Origin: Pseudopyrenochaeta lycopersici
Taxonomy: Eukaryota > Ascomycota > Dothideomycetes > Pleosporales > Pseudopyrenochaetaceae
Assembly: GCA_003313425.1 (NCBI GenBank)
Contig: NHZP01000026.1
Span: 764,963 to 828,962 of the forward strand
Length of the DNA stretch: 64,000 nucleotides
Direction: 5' to 3'
In this document: in pieces, positions 33,316 to 46,960 of the stretch
Numbering within the stretch: the first letter of the stretch is position 1
Layout of the letters: each line of letters opens with the position of its first letter
The notes under the pieces: model-generated
Seen by the model: the letters and a program-made list of their open reading frames with translations, nothing else
What the model was told of the DNA's origin: nothing
The model's database searches: none
Made by a program: the position numbers and the translations under genes

Positions 33316-36300
33316 TTACGTTACGTTATTTACTATAGCCTCTTAAGAAAATATAGATCTATTTTAGCTTATCTTATAATAGCTGCAGGAACTAAGAGTT
33401 AGTAGTAAAGCGTTAAAAGCTAGAAATAAAGCCTTACAGGCCTCTCTATCTAAGCAGGAAGCCTACTATTATAAAGAAATAGTAACTCTACGCTAAGAAC
33501 TTAAGGTAATTAAAATAAAGTCTAATACTACTCTAGCTATTATAATAACTAAAGCTAAGAGCTAACTAAGTAATAAAGAGATATTATCTAGTAATAGATC
33601 CTCTCTTATAACTCTTACTCTACTTATAACCTAAACCTCTCTTTCTAAACGTCTTATAATTAGGCTAAAATTAGAATAACTCTCTAACCTACCTACGTTT
33701 AGTAGAAGGAAAAAGAACCTCTTACTCTTCCTAATAAAACTATAATATAAGTTAAAAAGAAATACTAATTAATTTATAAATAAAGAAGCCTACCTAATCT
33801 ACGTATACTCTTATCTTAAGTATAACTTTACTATACTAGTAGACCTTCTTATAAATAAAGATATTATAACTATAGATTAACTTATTAGATTCTTTAATAC
33901 TATTTATAGAGATCTAAACTAAGAACTTACTACGTAGAGCTAATTAGATAACTTAAAATAAAAAAAGAAGAACTTCTTATCCTACTTTATAGATTTTAGA
34001 AGGCTAGTAGCTAATACTAACTTAAATAAAGAAGCTTAGATTAACTAACTCTACTACTCTCTCTTTAATAATTTAAGAAGAGTTATAGTTAGCGTACTAA
34101 TCTCTTAGTCCCTAAATAATTATGTAAACCTAATCGCGTTATATAATAATAATTTACATTACCTACTATCTTAACCTAAATAACGCTAGTATCTAATAGA
34201 AATAGAGATTAATATTACTAACTACGCACTTATTAGTTCTGCAGAGCGTTAAAAACAGATTAAGGAAAGATACTATTTTAAATATAACTCTAAAGATTAT
34301 ATCTCCTATTACTACTCTATTCTTTTACCCTAACTACGTATAAATAGTTATTATCTATAGTTACTAAAAAGCCCTTAGAGTTATAGATTTTTAACCTTAA
34401 CTAGTAGCTTAAGATAATCTTATAGATATAAAGTAGCTTATTCTTACTCTTATAAAAGAAAAGCCTTATCTTAAGAATAAGTTACTCTTTAGAACTATAT
34501 ACTTACTAAATTTCTATTAAACTCTAGGCTATACCTTATTAAGACTTATAGAAATATAGTATAACTATACCCTACTTAATCTAATAAGGCCCTGTAAAGA
34601 GTAACTTAAAAGCCCTTACTAATACTAGAATAACTAGTATTAGTTATATCTATAGAGATCTTACGCGTAACCTAAAACTAAATTAAATACTACTACTTTA
34701 TATTATATACTTAACTAGATTTACTAAAACTATACTTAATAGTAGAGAAGTCTCTTATACTATTAACCTAACCCTCTGCTATAGAAACTATATAGAGAAC
34801 TTATACTTATACGTTATAAATATAGGCTGTTATAATATAATCTTTAGCTAACTTTAGATATATAAGTATAAGATTAGCGTAGATTATAATTATAAATAGC
34901 TAAAGTTTAACGCTTAATAGTATACTAAACGCTGCCTACGTAAGAACTATAATATAAACCTACTAAAGACTAAAGCCTTAGCTAGTATACTAGTCTATAC
35001 TAGTTACTCTAGGCCTACTTACCTAAACCTAACTATCTAATACTAATATAACTACTAGTTACTTAAGATAAATTACTAACTAAAAGAACCTATAGAAGAG
35101 TCCCTAGAGACTCTTACTTTAAGACCTAATAGAGAAGAAGAACCTAACCTCTTATCTTAACCTAACTAAGACATATACTATATTAGAGCTAAACTACTTA
35201 TTTACCTAGCTAAGAAGTAAGACTATAAAATATTTATAGTATTAATTACTAATATTAATAAAGCTCTTACTCCTAAGACCTACACTAACCTAGCTACTAA
35301 GGTCCTTACTAAATATTATAATCTACTTATAGTCTTTTCGCGATAAGAGTTAGATTAGCTACTTAAAAGATAGCTATATAATTATAAGATTAACCTTAAA
35401 GAAGGTAAATAACCTAACCTTAGGCTACTATATAGCATGTCCTAGAATAAGCTACTTATATTACGTAAAGATAACCTCTTAAAAGGCTTTATCTAAGCTA
35501 GCTTATCCTTTATTACCTTACCTATTATCTTTATTAAGAAACTAAGAGGAGGCCTTTAATTCTATATAGACTACTAAAGCCTTAATACTATTACTATTAA
35601 GAACTAATACCTAATACTACTAATCTAGGAAACTTTAAACTAACTTAGTAAAGCTAAGTACTATATAAAGCTTAATATTATTACTACTTTTAACTACCTC
35701 TATATTATAGAAGGAGATAAATAGCTAACTACCTTCTATATAAGATATAGTATATTTAAGTACCTTATTATACCTTTTAGCTTAGCTAACGCGCTAAGCA
35801 CGTTCTAATACTTTATAAATAACGTCCTACGTCTATACTTAGATATTTTCTGTACTACTTACCTTAATAATATCTTAATCTATAGTAAGAACTTATAAGA
35901 GTACTAAGAATATATCTAATTTATTCTTAGAGTCTTATAAGAAGCTAGATTATAACTTAATATTAATAAGTATAAGTTCTACTAATCTAAAGTTATATAC
36001 TTAGGCTACGTAATTACTATAAGTAGAGTAAAGATAGACTTTAAAAAAGTTTAAGCTATCTAAGACTAGGAATACTTAAGGAATATAAAAGACGTACGCG
36101 CTTTCTTAGGGTTCGCTAACTTCTACTAGAAGTTTATTAATAACTTCTTATATATAGTTATACCTCTAGTACACTTAATAAAGAAGGACACTAAGTTCTC
36201 TTTTACTAACGCTTACTATAAAGTATTTAATAATTTAAAATAAGCCTTTATAACTACTCTAATTCTCTATTACTTTAACCCTAACCTACCTATAGTTATT

Positions 36301-36812
36301 AAGGCTAACGCCTTAGACTACGTAATAGCAGGAGTCCTATCCTAGAAAGATAAGGGAGAGGTCCTCTAGCCTATCACGTATTACTTAAAGAAAATAAACT
36401 CTGCTAAGAGCAATTATAAGATATATAATAAAGAATTACTTATAATTATACACTGCTTTAAATACTAGAGACTAGGGTAGCAAATGGGTATAGGTTGGGG
36501 TTGGGTTGGGTTTGATTACATAAGACCCGTACCCAACCCAGCTCTATACCCAATCTTTATACGCTAGTAATAGGTATAGGTTGAGGTTACTGTGAATGGG
36601 TTGAGGTTAGGGTTAGGGTTATTAGCCTCGGGTACGTCTAGGTCTAACTAATCACGTCTTTTTTATATTAGGTCTAATACTAACTAATATGTATCTAAAA
36701 TAGCTAGTTATGCTACTAATTATAGTAAATTATTATGATTACTAAGCAACCCCAGTGGGTACCCGTAACCAAACCTAAACCCATACGTGCATAACCTTAG
36801 CCTTAACTCAAC

Positions 36813-37205
36813 TGTGAAGAATCTTAAAAGCTATCGGTGAGGATAACTAATAAGATTGCAAGGTTAGTTCTCCGGGATAGAGTGAGGGACTAGATAGAAG
36901 GGGGTTTAATACTAAGACAGTAAGAGGGCGCTTCTGTAAAGAGTACTAAGGGTTAAGAACAATCAGTATTACTATCACTATACTGTAGAGTATAATATTA
37001 AGTTAAACATAATAAGCTATAAGGGTTTATTGTAGTAATCTATATATATTACGCGCTCGTCGCGCTCGCTGCGAGCGCTGCAAGCGCTCGTCCTTGGCAG
37101 AGCGAGCGGTTACGTAACATGCGACAGAGTGGGATACTGGCGCCTCCTGACTGGCTGTCAGCACCTAAGGCTCTCCCTCCCTGCCCAGGATCCCAGATCC
37201 TAACA
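36813..37205 (-). repeat. LTR of inner chromovirus (left, 3' end of the element)
   Basis: 393 bp, starts TGTGAAGAATC and ends CCTAACA on the plus strand. It carries a CG-dense palindromic segment at about 37055-37115. Confidence 0.92.
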
Positions 37206-40200
37206 CTATCCCCTTCCTTCTTTAGGATTCGTCTTAAATCACGTGATGTGTAGCTAGATTAGTTTAAAGGCGGCGTACCCCGCGTCTGTAGTAATGTAAG
37301 ATAAAATGTCGTCTAAATCCTAGATTTGTAATCTGCGTCTTTATAATAAAATCCTCTGTGCTAAAACTATTACTAAATTTACCTGCAATAAGTATTTTAG
37401 GGACAACATTATTTATTATATTATGCTAAATTTAAATCTAAAATATACTAAATACACTTGTTTAGGAAAACTGTGTGTGAACATATCCTAGGCTTCTCTA
37501 GACAAAACTCGTGATAAGTACTAGAAGAAGGTAGATAATAATAAGAAGTTATTAGTAACTGTAATCGCGCGGTTACTTTGGAATAAGGCGATTTTAAAGC
37601 AGGCGGAAGAAAGGGCGCAGAAGAAGGCGTTGTATCTTACGTTGGAGATGTATAACAACAGAGAGCTAGAGTTCGCTAAGGAAGCTCCTTGTCTAGCTAT
37701 TAATGCTTTAGTTAGTTTCTCTCTGATAGTATAGTCTACTATAGGTGCCTTAGATCAACTAGTAACTCCGGCGGAGCCTAGGCAGGCTTCCACTTTCTAG
37801 GTTTGTTTTTTCTTCTTCCTTTCTTCCTTCTCCCAATATTCTCTAATTTTTTCTCAGCAGTTTCTTAGATTTTCTAGTAGTTCCCACGTACTTTCTACGC
37901 TTAGGTATCCTTTTTATTTAACTAAGTAACTAAAGCTTAGTTCTAGGTTATTAACTCTTCTATTTCGTTAGTATCCCTAGATTTTCTTAACCTTAAACTT
38001 GTTTTCTTCTTCAGGTTTGTATCAGAATGTTTTCTATAATAGTATAGTAGGGTTAGCTAGTTCTAACTTAGAGATGTAGAAGTAGGGGTAGATCTTTGCA
38101 TCTAGTAGTAGCTTAAGTGTATAATTCACGGGTCTGTTTCGTTCTTTAACTAAAAATAGTCCGACTTTAACGTAATCGAGTCCCTTACTTAGTTACTTGT
38201 TGCGTAGATTTTTTATAAGTAAGTATGCTTTATCCCCCTTCTTTAGCTAAGGTGCTATTTTTCTTTTCTTATTTTAGTAGGAAATACTGTTACGTTGTGC
38301 TTTCTTAAGGTTCTCTTAGAGTTATTTATGTATTTTCTTTATTTCTTTAGCTGTTTTTATAGCTGCTTTAGTTTTTCTGCTAGGATATAACTTTATAAAG
38401 AGATTAGGGTGTCTCCCGTGGTTAGCAAAGAACAGTGTCTTTCTAGTTAATTCTAATAGCTTGTTATTATAGGCTAGTTATGCTATTAGTAACAGTAAAA
38501 CCTAATTATTTTACTATTAGTTACTGTAAATTCTTAGGTAAGTTTTTATTATTCTGTTTGTTCTTTCTGTTTATCTGTCTGTTTGTGGGTGATAGGCTGT
38601 TAATAACTTTCTCTTTATTCCTATTGCGGCTATTAATGTGGACTAGAAGTTAGATGTGAAGAGCTTATCTCTGTTACTAATAATTAACTTAGGTATACTG
38701 TGATATTGTATTAACCTGTCTAAGATAATAAACGCTAGTTATTCTGTATTATAGTCGTTCCTAAACGGTATTATTTCTACTACTTTTGTAAATCTGCAGA
38801 CTATATTAAAGATAGCGTTATACTTAATTCTTGTCGCGGGATCTTTAGATAGTAGTAACCCTGTTACAAAGTCTATAGAAATGTCTGCCTAAGGTTTGTC
38901 GGGTAGCTCTATAGCTTGCATTTCTCTGTAGGGTGCGTAGGTACTGTGTTTGTTCTTATAACAGTCCGCGCATTTTTTAATAAACTATTTAACCTTAGTC
39001 TTTATGTTCTTAAAGCTGTAGTATCGCTGTATAAGTTCTATCGTTCTCTTAATTCCAGGGTGACTATGTACTAGGTTATCATAGTGTTGTCAGATAATTG
39101 CTTCTTACAATTCTTTAGGTACCTTAGACGTAATTATTATAGTGTTATTTAATAACTTATTAGGTCCTAGGCTTCCGTCCTAGTTTATTTAAAGGATAGC
39201 GTTGCTGACTATTGCTTTTGTTTCTGTAATATCTAATCTGCGGCTAAGAGCATCGGCTCTGCTGTTATCCTTTCTTAGCGTATATATAATCTTAAACTTG
39301 TATTATCTTAACATTTTAGCCTATCTAACCTGTCTTTAGTTTAAGGTCTTAGTAGTAGTGAAATTAACTAAGTTCTTATAATCCGTAAATATTGTGAGAT
39401 CTAAGCAGCTCTCTGCGTAGATCCGCCAGTAGTTAAGGGCGTTGACGACTGCTATGAGCTCTTTGTTATACACGTTGTAGCGTTCCTTAGGGTCTGTGAA
39501 CTTCCTAGAGTAGTAGGTAATTAGGTGCTATTTCCTATTGCGCTCTTGTTTCGCCGTTGCACCTAGTGTAAGGTCTGAGGCATCTATTTTAAACTGTAAG
39601 GGTTCTCCTATTTAGAATGTAATTAACACTAGTAGTATAATATAGGCTTCCTTAAGTATCTAAAATACTTTCCTTTGTTTATTTCCCTATTCCTATTTCG
39701 TCTGTTTTCTTGTAAGTTTAGTAAGTAGGATAGATTTTTTAGAGAAGTCCTTAATAAACTGTTAGTTAAAGTTAACGAATCCTATAAATAACTGTATATC
39801 TTTAACTATTTTAGGTTTAGGCTATTCTTTTACTACTCTTATTTTTTCTTCGCTTATCTTTACTCTATATGCACCTACTGTGTATTCTAAGAATTTAACT
39901 TCTTCTTTATAGAACTCGTATTTCTTAGGTTTAAGTAGTAATCTAAATCTTCCTAAGCAGGCAAGAACTGTTTTAACGTGCTTAATATGTTCCTGTAGAT
40001 TATTAGAGTACACAAGGATATTATTAAGGTATGCGATAACAAATATATTTAGGTGTTCTCTTAACACGTTGTTAATAAGTGCCTAGCATGTAGCTAGTAC
40101 ATTAGTAAGACTAAAAGGCATTACTATATACTTATAGTAGCTATAGCGTGTTCTAAACGCAGTCTTCTATTCCTCGCCTTCCTTTATGTAAATAAGGTTG

Positions 40201-43200
40201 TACGCTCCTCTTAAGTCTAATACCGTGAAGACTTTCGCAAAGGCTAGTTAATCCCGTAGTTCCGCTATATTTAGTAGAAGGTATTAATTCTTTATTATAA
40301 TATTATTAAGCTTCTAGTAGTTAATGCATAATCTTAGCTTCCTATTCTTTTTTAGTATAAATAGTATAGGGTATCCTACTAGCGATTATAATTCCCTAAT
40401 AAATCCCTTTTTTAAGTTTATCTTAATATACTCGCGCAGGGTTTTAAGTTCTTTTTCTAATAAACTATAGATTAGGCCGAAAGTCAGTTACTTTCCTTCC
40501 TATAGAATAATCTCATAATCCTAGGGTTAATGTTTAGGCAATGCTTTTATAGTTGTCTCTTCCTAAAAGAGTAACTTGTATTCTTTATACTCGTCGGGGA
40601 TTACTAGAGTTACGCTTTACTCCTTAACTCTAGCTTGTTAGTCTAAGGGCCTCCTATTAGTACCTGCTAAGTTAGACCCTCGTGTCTTAAGGTTATCCTT
40701 ATTTAAAGTAAGGATTCTGATCGTCATCTTCTCATCTACCTAGGCACTCGGCCGCGGCGTAGGCTTGCTCGTGGTTACGTCCGTTTCATAGCACTTAAAT
40801 AAGAACTTCTTCTTTTTCTAATTGATTTCTGGACTGTGTTCTCTTAACTATAGGAGTCCTAATATTACGTCGTGTTGTGATAGTCCAAAGACGTCTAGGT
40901 TAATCGTTTCCCTATAGTTCTAGATAATAAGTTGCACGCTCCGTACTTCGTGTGTAATTACGGACTCTGATAGTATTAGTTATCTATCAGCTACTGTTAA
41001 TAGATATAGTACTAATTTTAATAATAGGACAAGACTAGCTTATTCTATCACTCGCGCAGAAATATAGCTCTATTATACTCTAGAATCCACTAGTGCCTTT
41101 ATCTAGCTTCTGTTAAGCTTAATATTTAGCTTAAAGAGTCCTTGTGTGCCTGTTGCGCATAGAGCTCGTAATTCTTACCTATTAGTAGGCGCGACTCTAA
41201 AAAAGGCTCCTCTTAATACCCGTTTAGTGTCTTGATGTCCTTATGCTTAAGGTAGTCAGAGTTGAGGCACGTTTGCTATTGTTGTTGATTACACTCTCTG
41301 TTAAAGACTAGCTGCATCGCCATAGTAGCCGCAGGGTCGTTATTTCCTAGGAAGTAGAGGACAGTCCTCTTATCCTATAGGTAGTTGTCGCATTTAACTT
41401 TAGGATAATCATACTATTAGTATTTGTATTAGTGAAACGAGTAAGGGAAGTATCCCTGTTCTGTCTTACTTAAATAATAGACCGCGCATAGGTCTGTAGT
41501 ACAAAAGGACTAGTAGACAACACTGTGTTACTTATTGCGTGGATCTATCAAGTAATCTAGTACTAGTTTCTATAGTCCTTTACGCATGGTATGTAGGGTT
41601 TAAGCTGCCTCAGCGTGCTTATACATTTCTTAGGCTTCTTCCTCTGTAAGGTGCTAGAGAGGGTTAATATTCTCTTTTTCGTCCTCCTGATGCATTTGTT
41701 GCTTAAGCTAAGTGTAAATATCCTGTTTCTTACTGTCTGTAAGCACGATCTCGCCGTAAGAATTAACTTAAAGGTACTCTTACTATACGGGGTCCTAAGT
41801 ATTAGGTACGTAGAAAGCGTCTTCCCGTGTTAATAGTAGCATTATTTAGCGTCGTAATACGTATTTAGGGGTCTTAACTACTAGGGGTTCTAGTGCCTAT
41901 GTTTGTCTAGCTTGTCGAAGTTTCTGTGGTGCGTCCCTAACGCTTGCAGGTTGCTATGCTTCCTTAGCTTTCTCCGCCTATTCTTATGTTATCTTCGCGT
42001 GATATTCGGGGTAATAGTAGTGTTCCCGCAATATGTCTTACATCGCTTATTCAGCCGGGATAATTATACTTATTCCTTATTTTATAGCTGCTTCCTATTC
42101 TTCTAGGGCTAACGCGTTAATGTATTATACTTTGTATATGTGTTGCGCGTATAGTTAGCAGTTAAGTTCTGTAATATCTTTTTCTACCTCTATAAGTGTT
42201 AATAGCCTTAAGGTTCCTAGTTAATATTAGTTCTAGAAGTTTTCCCTTTTTTAATCCTTAGTTAAAAGCACTATAGTATTATTAAGGTCTTCTTTAGCAT
42301 CTTTATAGACTAGGGACAGGAAGCTGTTACTCTCTTCCTCCTCGTTGCTATACTAGGTTCCTGGAATCCCTTTCTTAGTAGGTTCTAAGAGAGGTGGCTG
42401 TAACGTCTCTACGTCTTAGGCTTCTTCCTTTTAGGTTGCGACGACTTCCTATGTTTTGTTGTCGCTGTTTTCTTCTTTTACGGCTAACATATTAATCTAG
42501 GGGGTTACTTTATTCTTCTGTCTGCAGTCTTTAGCTATATAGCCTTTCTTATTACAGTTAAAGTAAGTTATCTCTTTTTTCTTCCCGCCCTTACTTGACT
42601 TTTCCTTGTTAAGGTTATCTAGATGCATTGCCTTGGGGCCTCCTAATATGTACTGCCTAGGCACTCTCTGTAGTTAGTGCTGGTACTGTAGTTGACTGTT
42701 ATTTGGCTTATTACGGTGATCCTTCTAGGGTTTCTTGTCTTCTTTTGTTTATCCTGGTAGTTGTCTTCTAAGTCGTACACAGAGCTCGTAGAGTTCTATA
42801 TCTAGTTGGATAGTTTCATTGATTAGGTTATCTAGCGTGTTGATGCCTATGCTGGAGCGCATTAGTTTAGTTTAGACGTCTACTTTTAGGCCTTGTTTGT
42901 ACATGGTTTTTAGGGTATTGTTGTTCTAGTTAGTTTGTCTAGCATACCCTAAAAACTTATTAGCGTAGTCGGCTGTAGACTGGGTTTGTCGCATGTTCTA
43001 GATTTTACGTTCCGCGATCGTAGTCTCGTTTGGTAGTCTAAACGCTTGTCGCATGCGTGTCTTGAATTCTCCTGTGTCCTCGAACATCTGGATCAGCTCC
43101 TTAGGTTTAGTTCCTTCAGCTAGGTACTTGACTAAGTAAGGCTTCACCTACTTGGTAGCTTCGCCCCTTATGTAGCTCGTCATAAGTACCGCTTGATTGT

Positions 43201-43377
43201 CGTTGTCTATAGTGGTCGCATTAAACTTGAAGAAGAGGTTAAACTAGAGTAACTACTCTTTGAGCTTAAAGCGGTCTCTATAGAAGAGGTCTGGTTTGGC
43301 GACAGCGTTGCCTAGTCTAGTAGCATGGTGGGCCGCGTTTTCTATATAAGTGTCACTTATCTTAAGGGTGTTTAAAG

Positions 43378-43770
43378 TGTGAAGAATCTTAAAAGCTATT
43401 AGTGAGGATAACTAATAAGATTGTAAGGTTAGTTCTCTAGGATAGAGTAAGGGACTAGATAGAAGGGGGTTTAATACTAAGACAGTAAGAGGGCGCTTCT
43501 GTAAAGAGTACTAAGAGTTAAGAATAATTAGTATTACTATTACTATACTGTAGAGTATAATATTAAGTTGAACATAATAAGCTATAAGGGTTCATTGTGG
43601 TGATCTATATACATTACGCGCTCGTCGCGCTCGCTGCGAGCGCTGCGAGCGCTCGTCCTTGGCAGAGCGAGCGGTCACGTGACATGCGACAGAGTGGGAT
43701 ACTGGCGCCTCCTGACTGGCTGTCAGCACCTGAGGCTCTCCCTCCCTGCCCAGGATCCCAGATCCTAACA
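43378..43770 (-). repeat. LTR of inner chromovirus (right, 5' end of the element)
   Basis: 393 bp, same length and ends as the left LTR. The CG-dense segment lies at about 43612-43675. Differences from the left LTR that I aligned are transitions. Confidence 0.92.
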
Positions 43771-44691
43771 TCAACCTAGAGTCCGTGCGACCCAACCCCA
43801 ACCTATACCCATAGTCCGTGCGACCCAACCCCAAACCTAACCCACTTATCTATAACCCTATACCCAACCTATACCCATAGCGGGTACCCGTAACCCATTT
43901 GCTACCCTACTAGAGACTAGAACTAAAGGGAGCCTACTTCCTAATTAATATATTAAGTAATTATAAAAACTTATAGTATTTTGCGACTATAAAATAACTA
44001 AGCTACTAATAAGCCTGCTAGTTAGAGTAATTATCCTATTTTAACTTTATAATTACGTATTAACTAAGTAAGCTAGGAGAAAAACCTAACACACTAATAT
44101 AACGCTCCTAAGACTAGCCTGCCTAGGAAGAAGTATATAACGCTCGTAAATAGACACTACTATAACTAGATCTATTTAAATATCTAATATCTAAGGTACT
44201 CTCAAGCGCCTATAATCTTTCCTTATTAGAAACTAAACACTCTATCTAAGAGATTATTAATATAGAATATAACTCTAACCTATTTATATAGGAAATCTTA
44301 GCTTTATTAAGGACTAATACTTAGTAATCTAAGAAAGCCTTACTCTTAGAATATAAAGAATAAAATTAGCGCCTATACTACTAGGGATAACTAGTAATCC
44401 TTATATATAATAAACTTATTATTAATCTCTTACGCGTAGTATATAACTCCCTTACAGGCAGCTACCTAGAATAAAGAAAGACGTTAGAAATCCTCTAAAG
44501 AGAATACTACTAGCTAAATATATTCTAGATAATCTACTATTATATTACCTACTACTATACCTACTAATAATTAAAAGCCTCTTATAAGAAGTATTACAGC
44601 CTACTTAAGCCTCTACTAGTACCTAAAAGATAATAGTAAGATATATTAGTTAACTTTATAACTAACCTCCTTAAATCTAAAAGATGTACTA

Positions 44692-45810
44692 ACGTATTCT
44701 ACTACTCGCCGGCTAACACCACTCGCCGGCCCACCTTATCAACACTAACGCGCTTGCCTCCACAACAACAATTATAACCACCTAATGACAGCCTGCAGTA
44801 GCTTAAAAGGAGGGTCGTGTCCTTCTTGCGTCTTAGGAGATTAATTTGAGACAGATAAAAAGTGTGCGTAGGGCTGCGGAGCTATTTAACGTTCCCCGAT
44901 CGCTCCTTCAGCGGCGCCTCTAAGGCTGCTAGCCTCCTTTAATAATTAACGTACGAAAACGTAAGCTATTATCTACTAAGGAACAGAACTTTATTTAATA
45001 GATACTAGAGCTTAATTAACGAGGCTTTCCGCCTTATATTATTAACGTACGTTAGATAGGAGACGCCCTTCTCGCCGCAAGAGGCTAGCAGCCTCCTCTA
45101 CCTCCTCTTAGTAAGAACTAGGTCTGTTATTTTATTAAGGCTTAGTTAGAGCTTTAGATAAAGTAGAACTATAAATTCTACTTACAGCGCGCAAAATGTG
45201 AGGATCCTGTAAAGATAAACGCCTAGTATAGCCTTATACACTGTCTCCTCTACAAATAGCAGCTACAGCTAAGGCTGTTTGGATAACAGAAACGCCTTAC
45301 ACTACTCATTAACTTAATTAACAGGCCTATATTATATATAAGCTCCTTTAACGTTAATTACAGAGCCCCTTAAGCAGAGCTCTTACTTAGCTTATTAAAG
45401 GCTGTTAGCTAGCTATAAACTTAGCTATAATCTTAGCAGAGGAAAACAGTAAACTTTATACCTTAAACACGCGTTTATATTATAGGAAGGATAAATAGTA
45501 ATAATATATTGCAGCTAGAGGGGCTTTACAGGTTAAGGCAGGTTGTGCGTTAGCTGTAGCTACTAAAATAGCCTTAAACTTAAGGGTGGAGGGTAAGGCT
45601 TCTCAGCCTCAGCAACGAGCACTACTAACCTGCAGAAAATGTGGGGTTTAGGGTTATAATCGCACCTCGTGTAGACAGAGATAGAGAATGCTATTACTAT
45701 ATTTACTAGCAAATTTATTGCGTGGCTGTCGCGTTATTGTGTGTTAAGATCCGCCTGTTTTGATGAGGTGGGCCGGCGAGTGGTGTTGGCCGGCGAGTGG
45801 TGGAACACGT
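44692..45810 (+). mobile_element. Non-autonomous Fot1/pogo element of a second family (DDE core missing)
   Basis: 1119 bp, inserted at TA (44690-44691 and 45811-45812) in the integrase region of the outer chromovirus. Long inverted repeats begin ACGTGTTCCACC (left copy RIP-mutated to ACGTATTCTACT) and contain CACTCGCCGGC twice. Plus-strand remnants: a psq-type helix-turn-helix (SVRRAAELFNVPRSLLQRRL, about 44864-44923), RGFPPYIINVR, LQRAKCEDP (about 45181), then directly the Fot-like C terminus (QSPLSRALT-LIKGC; LYTLNTRL) and a zinc knuckle CRKCGV-GYNRTSC (about 45634-45675). The catalytic DDE domain is absent. Stops interrupt all frames. Confidence 0.85.
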
Positions 45811-46960
45811 TAATATTATAGTAGTAGTTAATTAGCTATCTAAATACTGCTACCTAATCCCCTGTGCTAAGATAGAAGCTTTAGACGTTACCTAGTTATT
45901 TATTCACTACGTGTAGGTATACTACAGCCTTCTAAATATAATTATCTCTAACTATAGTAGATAGTTCGTCTCTGCTTTCTTTAATAAACTCTGTATATAA
46001 TTAAAAATTAACTAACGCTATTTAACTAGCTACTACCCTAAAACTAACAGCTAGACTAAGATTATAAATTTAGTAATAGAGTAGGTCCTACGCGCGTATA
46101 CGAACTATTAGTAAACTAACTAGGTTAGCTACTTACCTATTACCTAATTTAAATCTAATAATATAGTCTTAGAATTAACTAGGTTATCCCTAATAATAGC
46201 CTACTTCAGCTAGAACCTATAAATAGGTTTTAAACTACCCTTAAATATAAGGAGAGTCCTATACTAGGCTCTACAGGCCTAAGAAGCTAACTAGATAATT
46301 AAGAAGATACGTAATATAATAAAGTTTATCCGTAAAGAAATAATATAGGCCTAAGCCTATTAATAGGAACACGCAAATAAGAAACGCCTCTTAGCACCTG
46401 CGTACGAAGTAGGTAATAAAGTCTAGCTTAATACTTAAAATATCTATACTTAATAAGCTTTAAAGAAGCTAGACTAGAAGAATCTTAGCCCCTACTGCGT
46501 AGCTAAGAAGATCTCCTCTTACGCGTATAGACTTAAACTACCTAAATCTATAAAGATATACTTAGTTTTCTACGTCTCTATACTCTAACTAGCTATAGCT
46601 AAGTTAGACTACTTACCTAGTTAATAAGTAATACTACCTAAACTAGTAATAGTAGATAAAGAGGAGAAGTACTTAATTAAAAGTATAAAGGACCTCCGTC
46701 TTAATAGATAACATAACTAATATAAATATCTAGTAAAGTAGATAGGCTATAATAAGATAAGTTAGGAACCTACTATAGACTTAAAAGATAATTAAGCTGT
46801 AACTAATTTCTATAAGAGGTACTCTAATATCTTAGAGCTACCTAAAACTACGTAAGAGTAAGAGTAAAGTCCTTACTACGTAAAGATATAAACCTAACAC
46901 TAGTAATAATACTACTCTATAAACACCTCTTACAGGAGCTTAAGAGTAAGAGGAGGGTAC

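Larger units (their letters stand above)
36813..43770 (-). mobile_element. Ty3/gypsy chromovirus (inner element, family B copy 1), minus strand
   Basis: 6958-bp LTR retrotransposon with 393-bp LTRs (36813-37205 and 43378-43770) and exact 5-bp target duplications TCAAC (36808-36812 and 43771-43775). A polypurine tract read on the minus strand (GAAGGAAGGGGATAG) lies beside the left LTR, fixing the orientation. Minus-strand domains from right to left: gag with a degenerate CCHC knuckle near 42530-42560, protease region near 41000, reverse transcriptase at about 39800-40450 (VIAYLNNILVYS, the active-site Asp pair now Asn-Asn), RNase H at about 39300-39700, integrase at about 38150-39250 and a chromodomain at about 37850-38000. 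It is moderately RIP-mutated, with in-frame stops throughout. Confidence 0.9.
36473..43909. mobile_element. hAT-type MITE (about 0.48 kb) interrupted by a gypsy element
   Basis: Terminal inverted repeats TAGGGTAGCAAATGGG at 36473 and its complement ending at 43909, with an exact 8-bp target duplication CTAGAGAC (36465-36472 and 43910-43917) inside the RNase H region of the outer chromovirus. An 8-bp duplication and these termini fit the hAT superfamily. Removing the nested gypsy (36813-43770) and its 5-bp duplication leaves about 475 bp of GGTT/AACC-rich sequence with no coding potential. Confidence 0.88.

Noticed and set aside
36600..36620. Telomere-like TTAGGGTTAGGGTTA
   Set aside because: Only about two and a half units, within the GGTT/AACC-rich body of the hAT MITE, whose termini also contain TAGGG. 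No sign of a telomere or fusion point.
39822..40067. Minus-strand open frame resembling a reverse transcriptase, taken alone as a gene
   Set aside because: It is a short stop-free piece of the RIP-mutated inner gypsy pol. The catalytic Asp pair is Asn-Asn and stops flank it.
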